From Undaria pinnatifida (Eukaryota; Sar; Phaeophyceae; Laminariales; Alariaceae): a stretch of DNA of 64,000 nt. This document shows, in pieces, positions 47,201-60,900 of this stretch. Location of the stretch: positions 1,819,558 through 1,883,557 of the forward strand of contig JABAKD010000008.1 in the NCBI GenBank assembly GCA_012845835.1, written 5' to 3'. Numbering within the stretch: the stretch's first letter is position 1; each line of letters starts with the position of its first letter. A program made the position numbers and the translations under genes. The notes under the pieces are model-generated. The model worked only from the letters and a program-made list of their open reading frames with translations. It did not search any database and was not told where the DNA came from.

Positions 47201-50200
47201 TCAGAGTTTCGATTTGACGTCGACGTTGAAGTTGAACTTGAAAGTTCAAGTCAGATCTGAATTTGAAGTTCAAGTCAGATCTGAATTTGAAGTTCAAGAG
47301 TGTTTTTCTGTTTCATGTTTGCCGGACAATAAAAAAGCCAAGGTTAGTTAAAGGGTAAAATAAGTAGTATCTTGTTATTTTAGGAGATGATAATGGAATA
47401 TGGCATCGAAATTAGTGGTAGGATCGAAATCACCTCAGTATGAGCATCATCGTCGGCTAGTGCGATCATCAGGGACATATTCGCATATTCGTCTCGTCGC
47501 AGATGAAAACCTTCACATTCCAGTTCAAGTACAAGTTCGATTTGGAATAAAAATTCAATTTCGAGTTAGGATTAGTCTCGTGTTACATGTAGCGAAAGGC
47601 TGCAGGGTCAAATTCAACAGCAAATTCGAACTTCAACTTCAATTTCAATTTTGATTTCGAGCTATAGCCTCGTCTTAGCTGTAAGCGCCCAACTTCAAGT
47701 TGAAGTTCATTCAATACCATTGTTCAAGTCCAAGTTCAAGTCAAGGCTACCATTACCACCACCGCCACCACCACCGCCCCCGCCACCATCACCACCCCTC
47801 CCTAACCCGCCCACCCCTGCCACCGCCGCCGCAACCACCCCCACCCCCACCCCCACCCCCACCCTCATCACTACCACTATCAACCCTCCCTTTCCCCACC
47901 GACACCAGCCCCCACCACTCCCCTAACCATCACTACTACCACCACCACCGCTACAACCGCCGCCCCCTCCCCCCCGCGCCCACTTACCGTAGACACCACC
48001 ACCCTTCTTACCTGCCCCTGAAGTACCACCCGGGCCTTCCACACACCCTGTCACCGCCACCCAGACCACACCACCACCCCCATCTTCATCTCCATCACCA
48101 CCACCCCCATCTCCATCACCACCACCCCCATCTCCATCACCACCACCCCCATCCTCACCACCACCACCACCACCACCCCCCGCCCACCGCCACCACCGTC
48201 TTCTTACCTGCCCCTGAAGTACCATCCCGGTCTTCCCGTGGCTAGCGTAAGCTCCTCGGCTGCCCGTACGAAGTCTTCCCATTCCCACCGATCCGCACTT
48301 TCAGTGCCAGGGGGCGTGGCGATTCCGTGCCTGAAGCGGTTCCGTCGGTTTACGTCGGTTACATTGGTTAGTTAAGATACGTCCGTTACACAAGGTACGT
48401 CGGTTACGTCGGCTAGTAAAGATGCGTCGGTTACATAAGATAAGGTGGTTACGTCGGTTACGTAAGACACGTCGGTTACATCGGTTACACAAGATACGCC
48501 GGTCACATCGGTTGCAAAAGATTCGTCGCTTACATCAGTCGCATTATATACGACGGTTACATGAGGTAAGTAGGTTACACCGGTTACATAAAATAGGCCG
48601 GATACATCGGATACATAAAATGCGTCGGTTACATCGGTGACATACGATGCACCGGTCACATCAGTTGATCCAGCTGCACAATATAAATCGTTTATATTGG
48701 CTATATAAGATACTTCGCCTACATAGCACACGTCGGTTACAACGGTTACATGGGACTCGTCAATTACATCCGTTGCGTCAGTTTCGGTTACAAAAGATAC
48801 GTCGGTTACATCGGTAACATCAATATATATATATACAATCATTCGTTTTTTCGGGGATTCGGTCAGGAGCTTTTTCTTGTCTCGGCCTCAGTATGCCATT
48901 CGCGGAACCGGAATTCTCAGTCAAATAGCTTCGTTCGAGCGCCGTCTTCGCGGGGCGGCTCAAACGCCCCTCGCCGTGCCGTGTCCGTCCCGCACCTCGA
49001 CGTGAACGCGGACGGATGCCGAGCGAGACAAGCGAGAAGTTGCAAAAATATCGCATGTCGAGGAGGAATTCCTGAGATATTGGTTGTATCTTCACGTCTG
49101 CAGCGCCTGGATGATTTACAAAATTGGCATTCTTTCCAAACGGTAGTTAGTTGCTATTGTAATGTTTTGAATTTTGCAGTGGCATGCCCTCGAGCGTTTG
49201 TTTTGCTTGACGTCTGCAGAGCTTGAACGAATGAAACACGTAAAAGTCTTCGGCGGGTGGCTCCAACGCCCCTCGCCCTTCCTTATCCGTTGGGCACCTC
49301 GACGTGAACGTCGATGGATGCTGAGCGAGACAAGGGAGAAGTTGCAAAAATATTGTATTTTGAGGAGGAAATCTTGCGACTTTGGTTGTATTTTAACGTC
49401 TGCAGCGTCTGGATAATTTCCAAAATTGGCATCATTTCCAAACGGTAGGTAGTTGCTACAGTTTTGAATTTTGCGGTGGTGTTCTCTCGATCGTTCGTTT
49501 TGCTTGGCGTCTGCAGGGCTTGAGTGCGTGTTATAATACCAGTAGTAGATTGCTCTATTTCGTCTTTTAATATATTAATGCGTTTGGTGCTGTTGAAGTG
49601 TTTCTCATTTCGAGCGTGCTTGGTCTGCACACCAACCTGACATAGGCTCAAAATCGTCAGGAGGCGTTGTGCAAGTGAAGAATGTGTAATACTTCGTCGG
49701 GTGAACACACACATAAAAAAACAATATCTGATGAAATATTATTTGGGTACGCGCCAACAACAACGTGCAACAACGGTGGACAACCTACAAAAATAAATAA
49801 ACAAATAACGCGTGAGCGATGACGTGCTTTTCGTACGTATGTATATACACTACGACATCTGTGAAAGGTTCCCTACGGCCGGGAACGAAGGCGGGGATAC
49901 AACTTTATTTAGGAAGTAAAATTATAGACGGACACCCTTCATAAACATATTAAAAAATCCCTAGATAACGTACATGATGCAAATGACCAGCCGAATTGCG
50001 ACCGCGTAAATAATTGCGAGCTTAGTTAGTAGGCTTTGACCCAATAGGCCAAGGTTTTTTGCGCGACCTATTATGCAAGTACCTAGCCAAATTGCGGTTG
50101 TTGTTTTTTCGCCTCGGCCTCTGTATGCGATGCGCGGAACTGGAATTCTCGGTCATGCTTCGTTTGAGCGCCGTCTTCGGGGGGCGGCTCCAACGCCCCT

Positions 50201-53200
50201 CGCCCTGCCGTATCCGTTCTGCACCTCGCCGTGAACGCAGATAGACGCTGAGCGAGACAACCGAGAAGTACGCTTTTTTTGTTGTTGTATTTTGGGCGGT
50301 ATACGCCCGAGCTATCCTTGGATCTTGGCATATGCAGAGCTTGAACGACTAAATAAGGGACAGCATTTCCAAATTGGCGTCATTTCCAAATTGGCATCTA
50401 AATTTCTTCCCGACGATGCTTTTTTCATGGCCGCCTACAAGCGATTTTGCCCTATCGTAGCTACTACTACTGTTGTGTGTCGTTTCCTTTCGGCTCAGTG
50501 GGTATAGTGCTATATAACCAACGAAGGATGTGTCGTGAGTACGATTCTCACCCAGGTCATATTTGGTATTCAGGAGTGTGCGCGCTGGGGATTTTTATGA
50601 ATGGTTACAAGTATGATTGTTGATAGTGTTCTCCCGAGTACTACTGACTGTGTAGTACGTGGAGAGGGGATAGCTCCGGGGATCGCTCTTACGAAGTCGG
50701 TGATAATTAATTAACGACCTGGAAAACATATTTGGTTGGTTTTTTGCATAACCCACTCACTGTGAGTGTTACTGAGTCAAGCGACAGTGGGTAGTGCTAT
50801 GCGTCGTGAGTTCGATTCTCACCGACTTCATGTTTGTCTGTTTCAAGCGCGTGCGCTGACGACATTATGAATGGTAATTTTGATAGTTCAATATATATAT
50901 ACAAGTAGCACTACCCACTGAGCTACTGAGTCAAGTGATCAAGTACAGCTCAGTGGGCAGTGCTGTAGCATTTTTTGTTAAATCGCTTTGTTCGAAGGCC
51001 GCCGTCCAAGCGAGAAGCGCGCAAAATTTTGTGTTTTGAGCGGTAATCTCCAGTTATTCAGATTTTGATGCATGGAGAGGTTGATAAATGTAAAACTTGG
51101 CACGACATTATTTCAAAATTGGCGTCATATTTTGTCCCAAACAAATAATAACATTATTACTGTAGAAAAAAAAACATGGTACTGTGGTAGAGATCATAGC
51201 AGTAGTGCATTTGTTTGTTGAATTTCGGTAGGTACACGTACATACATGCATGGATATAGACGTGGCAAGCGGACGCATGATTAAAACGAGGGGGAGGTAG
51301 TAGTGATCACGATTACTGCGCCAGGAAAAGCCACACAGCAGCATTGCGAGCGGCTGCGTCCCCGGGGCCTCGAGGGTTGTATTGTACAAGTTCCGCCTCT
51401 TTTATTAAGCTGCGCCACTCGAAGGTGGTGGTCAGTAGACAGTAGGATGGCGTGCTTTGTTGTTGTGGTCCCTGACTCCGTTGCTGTGGTCGTTTGCCGG
51501 TCAAGTGCAAGCGGTCGTGTGTTGGTATGTACCTGACAAATAAGTTTGTGTTGCTTCGTACTTGACGTGCTCCTTTTCTTGCTGCTGATTGCTGATAGAT
51601 CATCTCTTCTAGTGATTTTTCTTTTTGGCACACTTCTACTTTCCAGCTTCTGGACATACAGGCTGTGGTCACAGGTGTCGCCCTTCCCTTTCCCCCCCCG
51701 GTTATTGCCTTCATTTTTTTGGCGCATAGGGTTCAGCACCCACTGATCGTCGATTTTTCATCGAGTGTTGCTAACTCACGCTCTCGCGCTTTCCGCAAGT
51801 CGCTTAGTGCACAAGGCGAAAATTTATACGAGTACGCACTCGGGGGGATTCGAACTCACGAATCTGACCTATACCAGGCTCGAGGATATACCTGATACGC
51901 CACCGGGGCAGTGAGTGATACAGAGCCGGTCGCCCCGGTGGTTTAGTGGGGTTACACTCGAATACCACTACTATTAATACTAGCGTTGGTCCTTGAGGTT
52001 AACAACCACCGTTGTAAACTTTGTTGGCTTTATTTATTTATTTGCAGAAATAAATAGGAAAAAAAGGATCAACTAACTGCTGAAATCGCCTAGCAGCGTG
52101 GGCAGGTACAAAACGACGCCAATCGACGAGGGAAGAAAATGCTGAATTCTTCTCGCGATAAAATTAGGGCAGGTGCCGTAGTGGGGAGGGGGGAGCGGAG
52201 CCCGCTATATGACCCCGGACCTAAGTTATACTACTGGGAGGGCGAGAGTAATGCGAGCATCACAATAAATGGGATGGGAAAAAGAAAAAAAGTGAAGTGT
52301 ATTACTGCTGCCGTAATAATACGATACCTACGTGAGTTGCACCGGTCGGCTTGATCTGGACTGACTGCTGTTGTATTATGCAATTGGTCCGTACAACTTC
52401 TCTAATCACACGCAGCGAACATGGTCAGTCACCTTGCTGGCCCCGGATGCTTGATTGAGTAAAACTATCACATGAAACGCACTCGACACGTTTCGTCGCC
52501 AGACTGAAGGGTCAGTCGGCGTGTGCTCGGATTTGTCTGATCGAAATCTGATGAATGAAGCTCGGAATCGGATTCACTGAAAAAAAAGGTAGCTATTAAT
52601 AGTAGTAAATTGTTATGATTGTTAGTCTATATCGAACTCTTGGCATTACCTTACATACTGTACGCGCAGACTATGATTGTGTGTGGTGACTTTTTGTACT
52701 CTACCAAATATTGAATCGAACAATTCGAAGCGCTGCCCTGCCCTACTCGAAGCATGGGTGCCGGCGTAAGCCGGCATCCATGCGGAGCCTTGTAAGGTAC
52801 TAGAATAAGACTGGGGGCTGTCACAGGCACAGGCCACCCTTTGCAGGTCTCTCCATTATGCAGGTTCCACGTTGGTTGCTCACTTGTACTCGATAAGTTC
52901 TTGTATTATTAATAGTATGCACGCCACGGATCATAACTGACCGTGTGCATTTCCTCGAAGCAAAAGCACCATCCCCTTTTTCCTCACATGCCCCCTGCTT
53001 TACATGAGCCTGCCGTATCCGTTGCGACCGCGGATGTTTTTCCGTCAGCGCCTAGCAGTATCGTTGCTGATGCTGTGACGAACACAGGCACTGCGGTACA
53101 TGACCCTGCGGTCCTGTTCGCGAGCCCAGATGTTTATACTCCAGCACCCCACAGCGCTGCCGCGGCTGCGCGTGTCACCTTTGAGATCAAGCTCCGTGTT

Positions 53201-54842
53201 GCTGATAGGGCTGGGAGCGACGCCCCCTGCGCTGATACGCGCGCGTCGGGCACCCACAGTACTGTAGCAGAGCTCACCGCGCCTTGCACGACCACGTCTC
53301 GCGACACTGCTACTCCTGAGTACCGCTCACCCCTCTGCCCAGCCCCCTTACAGCCCCTACCCCCCCCCCCCTGGCGTACAACCAACACCCCCCCCCTCCC
53401 CCTCCCCAGATGTCTACATGATCGAACGAGGCTCGGGGAAAGAACATGTACGGGCGACACCGCGGCAGCCGTTACCAGCTCTCCGAGGACCAGGAGAGCG
53501 CCTCATCCTACCTCTCGGAGGGCGTGGTTGACAACACACTCGTCCCGCATGACGGGAGCGTTGCTGTCCATGCCGTCATGCCGGGCGAGTGTGTTGTCAA
53601 CCACGCCCTCCGAGAGGTAGGATGAGGCGCTATCCAGGTTCTCGGAGAGCTGGTAATGGCTTCCGCGGCGTCGGCCGTACCTGTCCCTTCCTCGAGCCTC
53701 GTCCGATCCCGTGGACATCTCGGGAGGGGAGGGGGGGGGTGTTGGTTGTACGCCAGGGTGGGGGGGGGGGTAGGGGCGGGAAGGGGGCTGGGCAGAGGGG
53801 TGCGCGGCGGTGGGTGGTACTCAGGCGTAGCAGTGTCGCGAGACGTGGTCGTGCAAGGCGAGGTGAGCTCTGCTGCAGTACTGTGGGTGCCCCACGCGCG
53901 CGTATCAGTATAGGGGGCGTCGCTCCCAGCCCTATCAGCAGCACGGAGCTTGATATCAAAGATGACTGCGCTCGCAGCAGCCGCAGGCTGCGCTGTGGGG
54001 TGCTGGAGGAAAATCGTCTGGGCTCGCAAACAGGACCGCAGGCTCATGTACCGCAGTGCCTTATGTTCGTCGCAGCAGCAGCAACGGTACTGGTAGGCGC
54101 TGACGAAAAGACATCTGCGGTCGCAACGGCTACGGCGGGCTCATGTAAAGCAGGAGGTACACTCGCCACAGCAGTACCAACACACTGCGAGGCGCTGGCG
54201 CCGAAGCATCGGCGGTCGCCAAAGCGAACGCAGGCTCGTCCAGAGCAGGGGTTACGTTCGCCACAGCAGTATCAACAACACTGCGAGGCGTTGACGCCGA
54301 AGCATCTGCAGTCGCAATGGCGACGGCAGGCTCACGTAAAGCGGTGGCTACACTGGCCACCGCAGCAGCGGTCGCAGCCGCTTCTGCAGCTGCTTGGCGC
54401 TTGAGGCAATGGGCGCTCCCGGCCGAGGGCTCGCGTAGAGGGGGTGCAGCCTCGAAAGCTAACACCGTACTATTAATACCAATGGAGCTGTAACACGAAT
54501 TGCAAGTGGTATTGAATCGCCCGAAAAACAGCAAGGGGTAGCAGCAGCAGCAGCAGCATCAGAGTGATTCAAAGCAAAAGTCCCTTACCAGTCTTTCCGA
54601 GCGGAGGAAAACTTATCTAAGCGGGATCTGAATTGCATGTATCAAAGGTTGCGCGGGGATTCGCTTCAACCATGCGGGGGGGGGGGACTCCCCGAGAGAA
54701 GACCCCCGAGGACTGATTAATTCTACGATAGACCCCCCCCCGAAACCAGCGATTTTCGTTAACGGACGCTTCATGGCTGCTCGACACGAGGAAGGATGCT
54801 ATGAAAACTATCTTGGCACGTTTCCTTGTTTACACAAAGGAC

Positions 54843-54875
<33 letters not shown>

Positions 54876-54945
54876 CAGGAGTAGTAGCAGTAGTAGCAGT
54901 GGTAGCAGTAGCAGCAGCAGTAGTAGTAGTACTAGTAGTAGTGAC

Positions 54946-54988
<43 letters not shown>

Positions 54989-57900
54989 TAGTAGTATCGA
55001 ACGATGACGTATGGGTGGCAAGGGGCACCGTATTTCAGGAGATACGGCCGGGAGCTGGTTTCAAAACCGGCGAATTCGTTAAAGAAAGTTGGGGGGGTGG
55101 AAAACTCCCCGAGAGCAGACCCCCGAGCCGCCCCGCAAGGGTCAGCCCGACCGTCCTTCCACCAGGAGCGGCTGCTGTGGCGGGTGGGAGGTATGCCTCG
55201 GCAAAATCTGTGCTCGTGTGTGGCTCGTGTGGCTTGGTTGTGCATCTGCCGCGGCTTGTGTACAATCTCGCACCCGAGCCAGGGCCGAGGCCGAGGCCAC
55301 CTGCCAAAAGGGTGTGCATCGACGGCAACGCTACCTCAGCGGTGCTGGGTAGGGCCGGGGACAGAGGGCATGGCTGGTGGCGTGAACGGCAATGCTGCAC
55401 CAGCAGGACTGGGTAGGGCTCTGGACAGAGGCGTGGCTGGCGGCTTCAATGCAACAGAAAAGGCAGTTTTCGGTGTTGTCTCGGCGGCAGGCGTGCATGT
55501 TTACTCAAAATTCGTCGTGCATGTTTGCTCAAAGTTTGCTAGCCTCGCCAGAGGAGCGCTCGGCGCGAACGTAGCCGGTGAGGGGGGGCTCGGTGGCACC
55601 GGCGGTGAGCTGGTCTATGGCAAGGGGCTCTTCCTGGGTCGCTCTGCTCATCTCAGAAGGACGTGGGGACCTCGCGCCACGATGGTTCATCGATGGCGGG
55701 GAAAAAATCCGAGAGCTAATGGCGTACTCTACTCGTGGGTCGGAGCAGTGAGCGATGCAAACGAAGAAAAACTGCGCAGAGATAATATCCAAATTTCGAC
55801 AACGCCATGAATAATAAGACTAGGGGCTGTTACAGACACAGGCCACCCTTTGCAGGTCTCTCTACTAGGCAGGTTCCACGTTGGTCACTCACTTGTACTC
55901 GATAAGCTCTTGTATTATTAATAGTCCACACGCCACGGGTTAGAACTGACCGTGGGTGCAATTCCTCGAAGAAAAAGCATCCTCCCCTTCTTCCTATACG
56001 CACATGCCTTCAAAGGCATGTGAAATCCCATTTTATATAATTTCTATATCTGGATCTTACTCCTTGTTGGGCTTCCAAGGCAATATCACAACAATACGTC
56101 GTTACATCGGTTGCACCAGATACGTCGGTTACATCGCCCACGTAAGCCACGTCGATTGCACCCGGTTACAACAAAGATACGGCGGTTACATCGGTTACAC
56201 ATGGCGCGCCGGTTACATCAATCATGTCGGTTACGTCGGTTGCATTCGGTACATCAAATACGTCGGGTGTTTTAAGGTGTTTGCGGGGATATGAAATTTG
56301 GTCGGGTGTCAAAATATGTAATCATAGTAACGAAACCCCGACGAACGCCACAAGCCCCAGGCCAACCCAACCCACGAAAAAGTAGGTTAGAGACGAAAAA
56401 AAACATGGTAGGAAAAAAAACATGTATTATATATATTTATTAGATATAAACTCGAGTGGGGTGGCCGATACGACTAGCCCAAGCGGGCTCGCTTTCACAG
56501 ACATCTTGGCCCGGCTAGCCCACGCAGGCTTGCTTCTGGCTGGACAGATCGATCGTGACTCGCAACCACTGAAACCACTGAAACTTTTCGGGGGAATAGA
56601 TCAGCAGTTTTCTCTAGCTTCCCACTAGCTCTTTCATGAAGCTTTTCGCATCGTCCGGTTTCTTGCCCGGTTTTTTGCCCGGTTTCTAGCTCTTTAGCCC
56701 TAGCTCTTCTCGCCACTACAACAGCAGTACCTGATACATTGTTTCTCTAGCTTCCCGCTAGCTCTTTCAAGAAGCTTTTCGGATCGCCCGGTTTTTTGCA
56801 CGGTTTCTAGCTCTTCAGCCCTAGCTCTTCTCGTTACTGCAAAAGCAAGACTGCAGCCTATCTATCACCCGAGACCTTCAAGCTGTTTCTTTTCATCTAC
56901 GAGCACCTTGAAAGTTTTTGATCGTCGGCATATCCTACGACAGAAGTCGCACGTTTTCGATTAAATCGTTTCGGAGTGACGGGGCTCCTTGATCCAAAAT
57001 CGTCAGAAAATACGCCATTTTTGTTTTGCATTGATTATTGCTGTGTATCTATTGGCCATATTACCTGCCTGGTATTGTTTATTATTCTAGAAGATTTGAT
57101 GTTAGATGGCCAGAAAGATAATGAGGTGATACCAGCTGGCTGGAAGTGTTTACTACTCTGGCAGATTTGGATTTTAGGTGGGGCGTTTGAACAAGAGGGA
57201 TCGGGGGGGGGGGGGGCGGGGGGAGGGCGAGGTGTTTTCATCCCGTAGCAGTTTCAATTTTGTCCGCGTCAATTTTTGGGGTTTAGACATGTCGTAAGCT
57301 CCCACATTGAGGAACGTCAGGAAAAAAATGGTACACCTCTTATCGTAGCACGCGTCCGTCGACTGTTTCAGCCTCGTAAATTCAACGAAGACTACACACT
57401 CACGCATTCGGACGGCAACCTTTCGCGACAGGAAGAGAACTGCGCCAACTCGACGTTTCACTAGAACAGTAGCACACAACAATACAAGCGTCATGTTGCT
57501 ATGAGCTAGGGCAAAGCCGCCGCAACTGCAAAATAGACGCAAAGGAAGCCAAGCCGTGGAAGAATAAGCCCAACACAATACCGTGACGCGAGAACACCCA
57601 ACCGCGACAAAAGATCGTTACTGGTTCCCCCAGAGCGGCCGCTGTCCCATGCGCTTTCAGGTTGCCAATCGCTTTGGCGCGACGTTTGGGCCTGTATTCC
57701 CGCTCAAAAGCTCGAGAGATTGGGCGTTGCGTAGTCTAATCTGGATGGGCAAGGGGAAGCTAGGCAGAGGGACTCGAAAACACGAGAATGCGAAACCACA
57801 CACTCCTCCCCACGCACTACCAAACAAGCAGGTGTGGTTGGATTTCGGCACGTACGTGGTACCTGGTACGTACGAGTGAAAAACATCATCACTTGCTGTC

Positions 57901-60900
57901 TTTGTTTTTCTTGATTTTAGTCTGAACAAAAATACGCACAAGTATTCTCTTTCGATTGGCTGGTTCCGCTGGTTCCATATTGTTGCTGCTGTTTGCTGCT
58001 TTTTTTTTTCTTGTATTTCGTTATTTTTCACGTTTCTTCTCTCCACCAACAAAGTGTGCTACGGCCGCATGGTGGTTGCCTTATCCCTGTGGTATCAAGG
58101 AAGCGGGGCGACGACTTGATAATGCTGTACATGAAAAAAGTGGTGGCTGTGCTAGCTACTATTATGAATAATGCAAGTCACACATCGTTTTAAAACATGG
58201 TCGGGACGATACAACACCCTTCTTCTCGATTGCGTAAACAAGCACGTGCATGCACCAAAAAAAAACGGCAACACGCATCTACTCTTGCATCACCCTCATC
58301 CACAACCTACAGACGCGTGCTACGAATAGAGGTGCACCACTTTTCTTCTTAGGCTCCTCAATTTGGGAGCTTGAGACTCCTCCCAAAAAATGGATTTGGA
58401 GAAAATAAAAACACTTCCGGAATGAAAAATCCCATTGCCTAGGTACATAACACAACGAGAATCGTGCAAAAAACAAATGGCCTGTTACTTTTTTTTCCCC
58501 AACGATAGTATTATTAATAGTGGGTTAACGAGCCCCGTCATGCAGAAACATATTCGCCAAAAAAAGGTATACCTTAATACCTCTATCGTGGAATGCGAAT
58601 ATTTCCGTTTCAACTCTCGCGTGGCCCACTCCTGCTCCCTCATACTAACTGCCCTACTTCTCCACGATATTTCTAAATTTTCGTCAGTCTTGAACCGTCT
58701 GCTCTCGCTTCGCACCTCTCCTGCATGTCCCTGTCTACTTTTTTTAAAACAAACACAACTACTTTTGAGTACCAGCAGTTTTGTTGTTGTTGCTGCCCCA
58801 ATTGCAGCGCATATTAACTGCAATTCGTGTACGAGCAGTAGCCAGAAACTTTGCTCATCAATACTCACACTCGTGTTTGTACAATAACCGTCCTCCTACT
58901 ACTGCTGCTCTCTTCATTTCGCCCTACTGCACGCACAAGTATTGATAGGGTTTATGTTTTTTTGGCGTCGCTCACACCTTACATTCTGTTACGCCTACTT
59001 AGCTGCTGCTGCCTCCTCTGCTTTGCTGCTGTGCTACTATTAGTACTGCGTCAAATGCTTTCAACATTTTCTCTTGCGTCACCCTCTTTTGGTCAGTTCT
59101 CCGACCGTAACTTTACCTCTTTATTTTTTTAGTTTACCGTTTCCTGCTACGTTTATGTTCAGTGCTTGGGTTCTACGCTCACTTTTCATTCTGCCTAGCA
59201 ATCTGCCTAGCAATCTGCCTAGCATTCGTTGGTTGCGTCGGTTTCATCGGTTACGTCCGTTTCGTGGGTGTACGTCGGTATCAGCGGGTTCATCAGTCTC
59301 GTCGGTTACATCTCAGCGATATGCTGTCTGATCGCTGGTCTGATGTGTACAATCTGCACAGTACGCTACGGCGGGCAGTAGACTCTACCGCGTGTTCTAC
59401 CACCCCAAAGGTACCAGAAAAAGCACCAAAAATAGTACGGTTTTCGAGGGGGTCCGACCATTTTTTGTCAGACCATCCAAATCGTGCGGCGACGAAGCCG
59501 CGCGAAGGGTTGTAGGGTTTGATAGGGGTTAGGGTTGAATTTGCGCCTTCATGTAATCTGTAAAAGAAAGAAAAAAAAAACACTAAAAACCTCTGTAAAG
59601 CGCAATATTTTGGGTACTTTATCTGGTAGGTTTGAGGTGGTGAGACCGGCAAAGCGACCTCACCGCCGGGGGGGGGGGGCTTAAATTATCTGTACGATGT
59701 GCCACGAGAGGTGGGCGTGACCAAACCATGATGGTACGGGGGGGGTACAGTGGTTAAATGCGGTATGATACGCGTGAGGCGGGGGTGACCTAAATAACAC
59801 TGGAAAAGGGGGGGGGGGGCTTACGTTTCGAAGGTGGTCTTGTTGTAGGCCAGTATCCGGATATCAGATACGAGAGGTACCGCCATCCAGTCGCCATCGA
59901 AATTAAAGTCTTGATTCGCAGAACAGGGATAGAGAAAAAGAAAACAAAAAAAGCGGATAGAGAGAAAGCGAGACAGAAAGAGGGAGCGCGGGAGATAAAC
60001 GGAGGGAGATTGAACAGTAGCGAGAGAGTTGGGATTGAGAGTTTGAGAGCAAGAGGTTGGGCAAAGACAAAAAAAAACAAGCAGGCAAGGGGGAAGCGGA
60101 AGGAGAGTGATGCAAGGCAAGGACCAAAGCGCAGCGTGACGAGGGGGGACCAGAACAAGCCAGACAGGCAACAACAGACGATGCGTCCTACTGCAGAGGT
60201 AGCAGTTTTTTTCCTCTTGATGACAACAAGTATAGCGTCATCAGCCGCCGACGTGAACCCAACTAAGGGTTCATTTTCGGATCGCCCGCGATTCGTTTCG
60301 GACACGTGCGAGACGGCAGGCCCCTGAAGCAAGTCGAACCTCGCACGTAGGGCGCGTACGACGAAGCCCCCCCGGAGTTTCGTTAAGCAGTTCCTGTACG
60401 ATGGGCTTCTCACCCAATGAACCACCACATTAGTTTCTCCACCAAGCCCATGGGACATGCCCATCCACATTACCCCGTTTGGTGCTTCAGAGGGAAAAAA
60501 AATGAACAATAATAACTGAAGACTGCAGCATCCTTCGCACGAAGCAAGCAAACCCGGGCTGGTAGACTAGGTATGACGACGATTTTGCCATCCAACTCCG
60601 ACGCAAGTACCCGTAAGACACGCACGCGCACAGCTTGCACCGCTGTGCATGCTGCATGCTCGCACCGCGATAAGAACGCCTTTTATACAGTTCGACGCGA
60701 GTCGACGAGGGAAGAAAAGACTGAATTATTCTCGCGATACAAATGATGAAAATGAAGACACGTATCGTAGTGGGGAGGGGGGAGGAGGGCCCGCTATGTG
60801 ACCCCGGATCTGACTTACTACTGGGAGGGAGCGCGAGAATAGGGCCAGGATAATAAAAGGGACGGAGATAGGAAATAAAAGCGAAGAAGAACGAACGAAC

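Larger units (their letters stand above)
52800..56005. mobile_element. Composite foldback element flanked by ~195-bp direct repeats
   Basis: Direct repeats at about 52800-52990 and 55808-56005 share GGCCACCCTTTGCAGGTCTC, GCAGGTTCCACGTTGG and TTGTATTATTAATAGT. Between them are a palindrome (52985-54160), a ~95-bp coding-like tandem repeat, an (AGT)n tract (54840-54995) and a 268-codon plus-strand open frame (55004-55810) of unknown nature. It looks like an LTR-flanked or similar non-autonomous element inside the receptor's second intron. No target-site duplication or known transposase or reverse transcriptase was seen. Confidence 0.6.

Noticed and set aside
48340-48830. CRISPR-like array
   Set aside because: Repeats are contiguous 9-bp units without unique spacers, in a eukaryotic intron. 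The 22-bp, 97-bp, 120-bp and 160-bp arrays likewise lack spacers.
55004-55810. 268-codon plus-strand open frame as a real gene
   Set aside because: It lies inside the composite element, begins in an (AGT)n flank and has no recognisable domain. It is kept only as part of the element description.
57583-57879. 98-codon plus-strand open frame
   Set aside because: No domain, no splice partners and no codon bias that I can see; it lies within the receptor's long intron.
60181-60327. Plus-strand frame starting with a signal-peptide-like MRPTAEVAVFFLLMTTSI
   Set aside because: Only 48 codons, inside the receptor intron, with no second exon or homology seen; probably chance.
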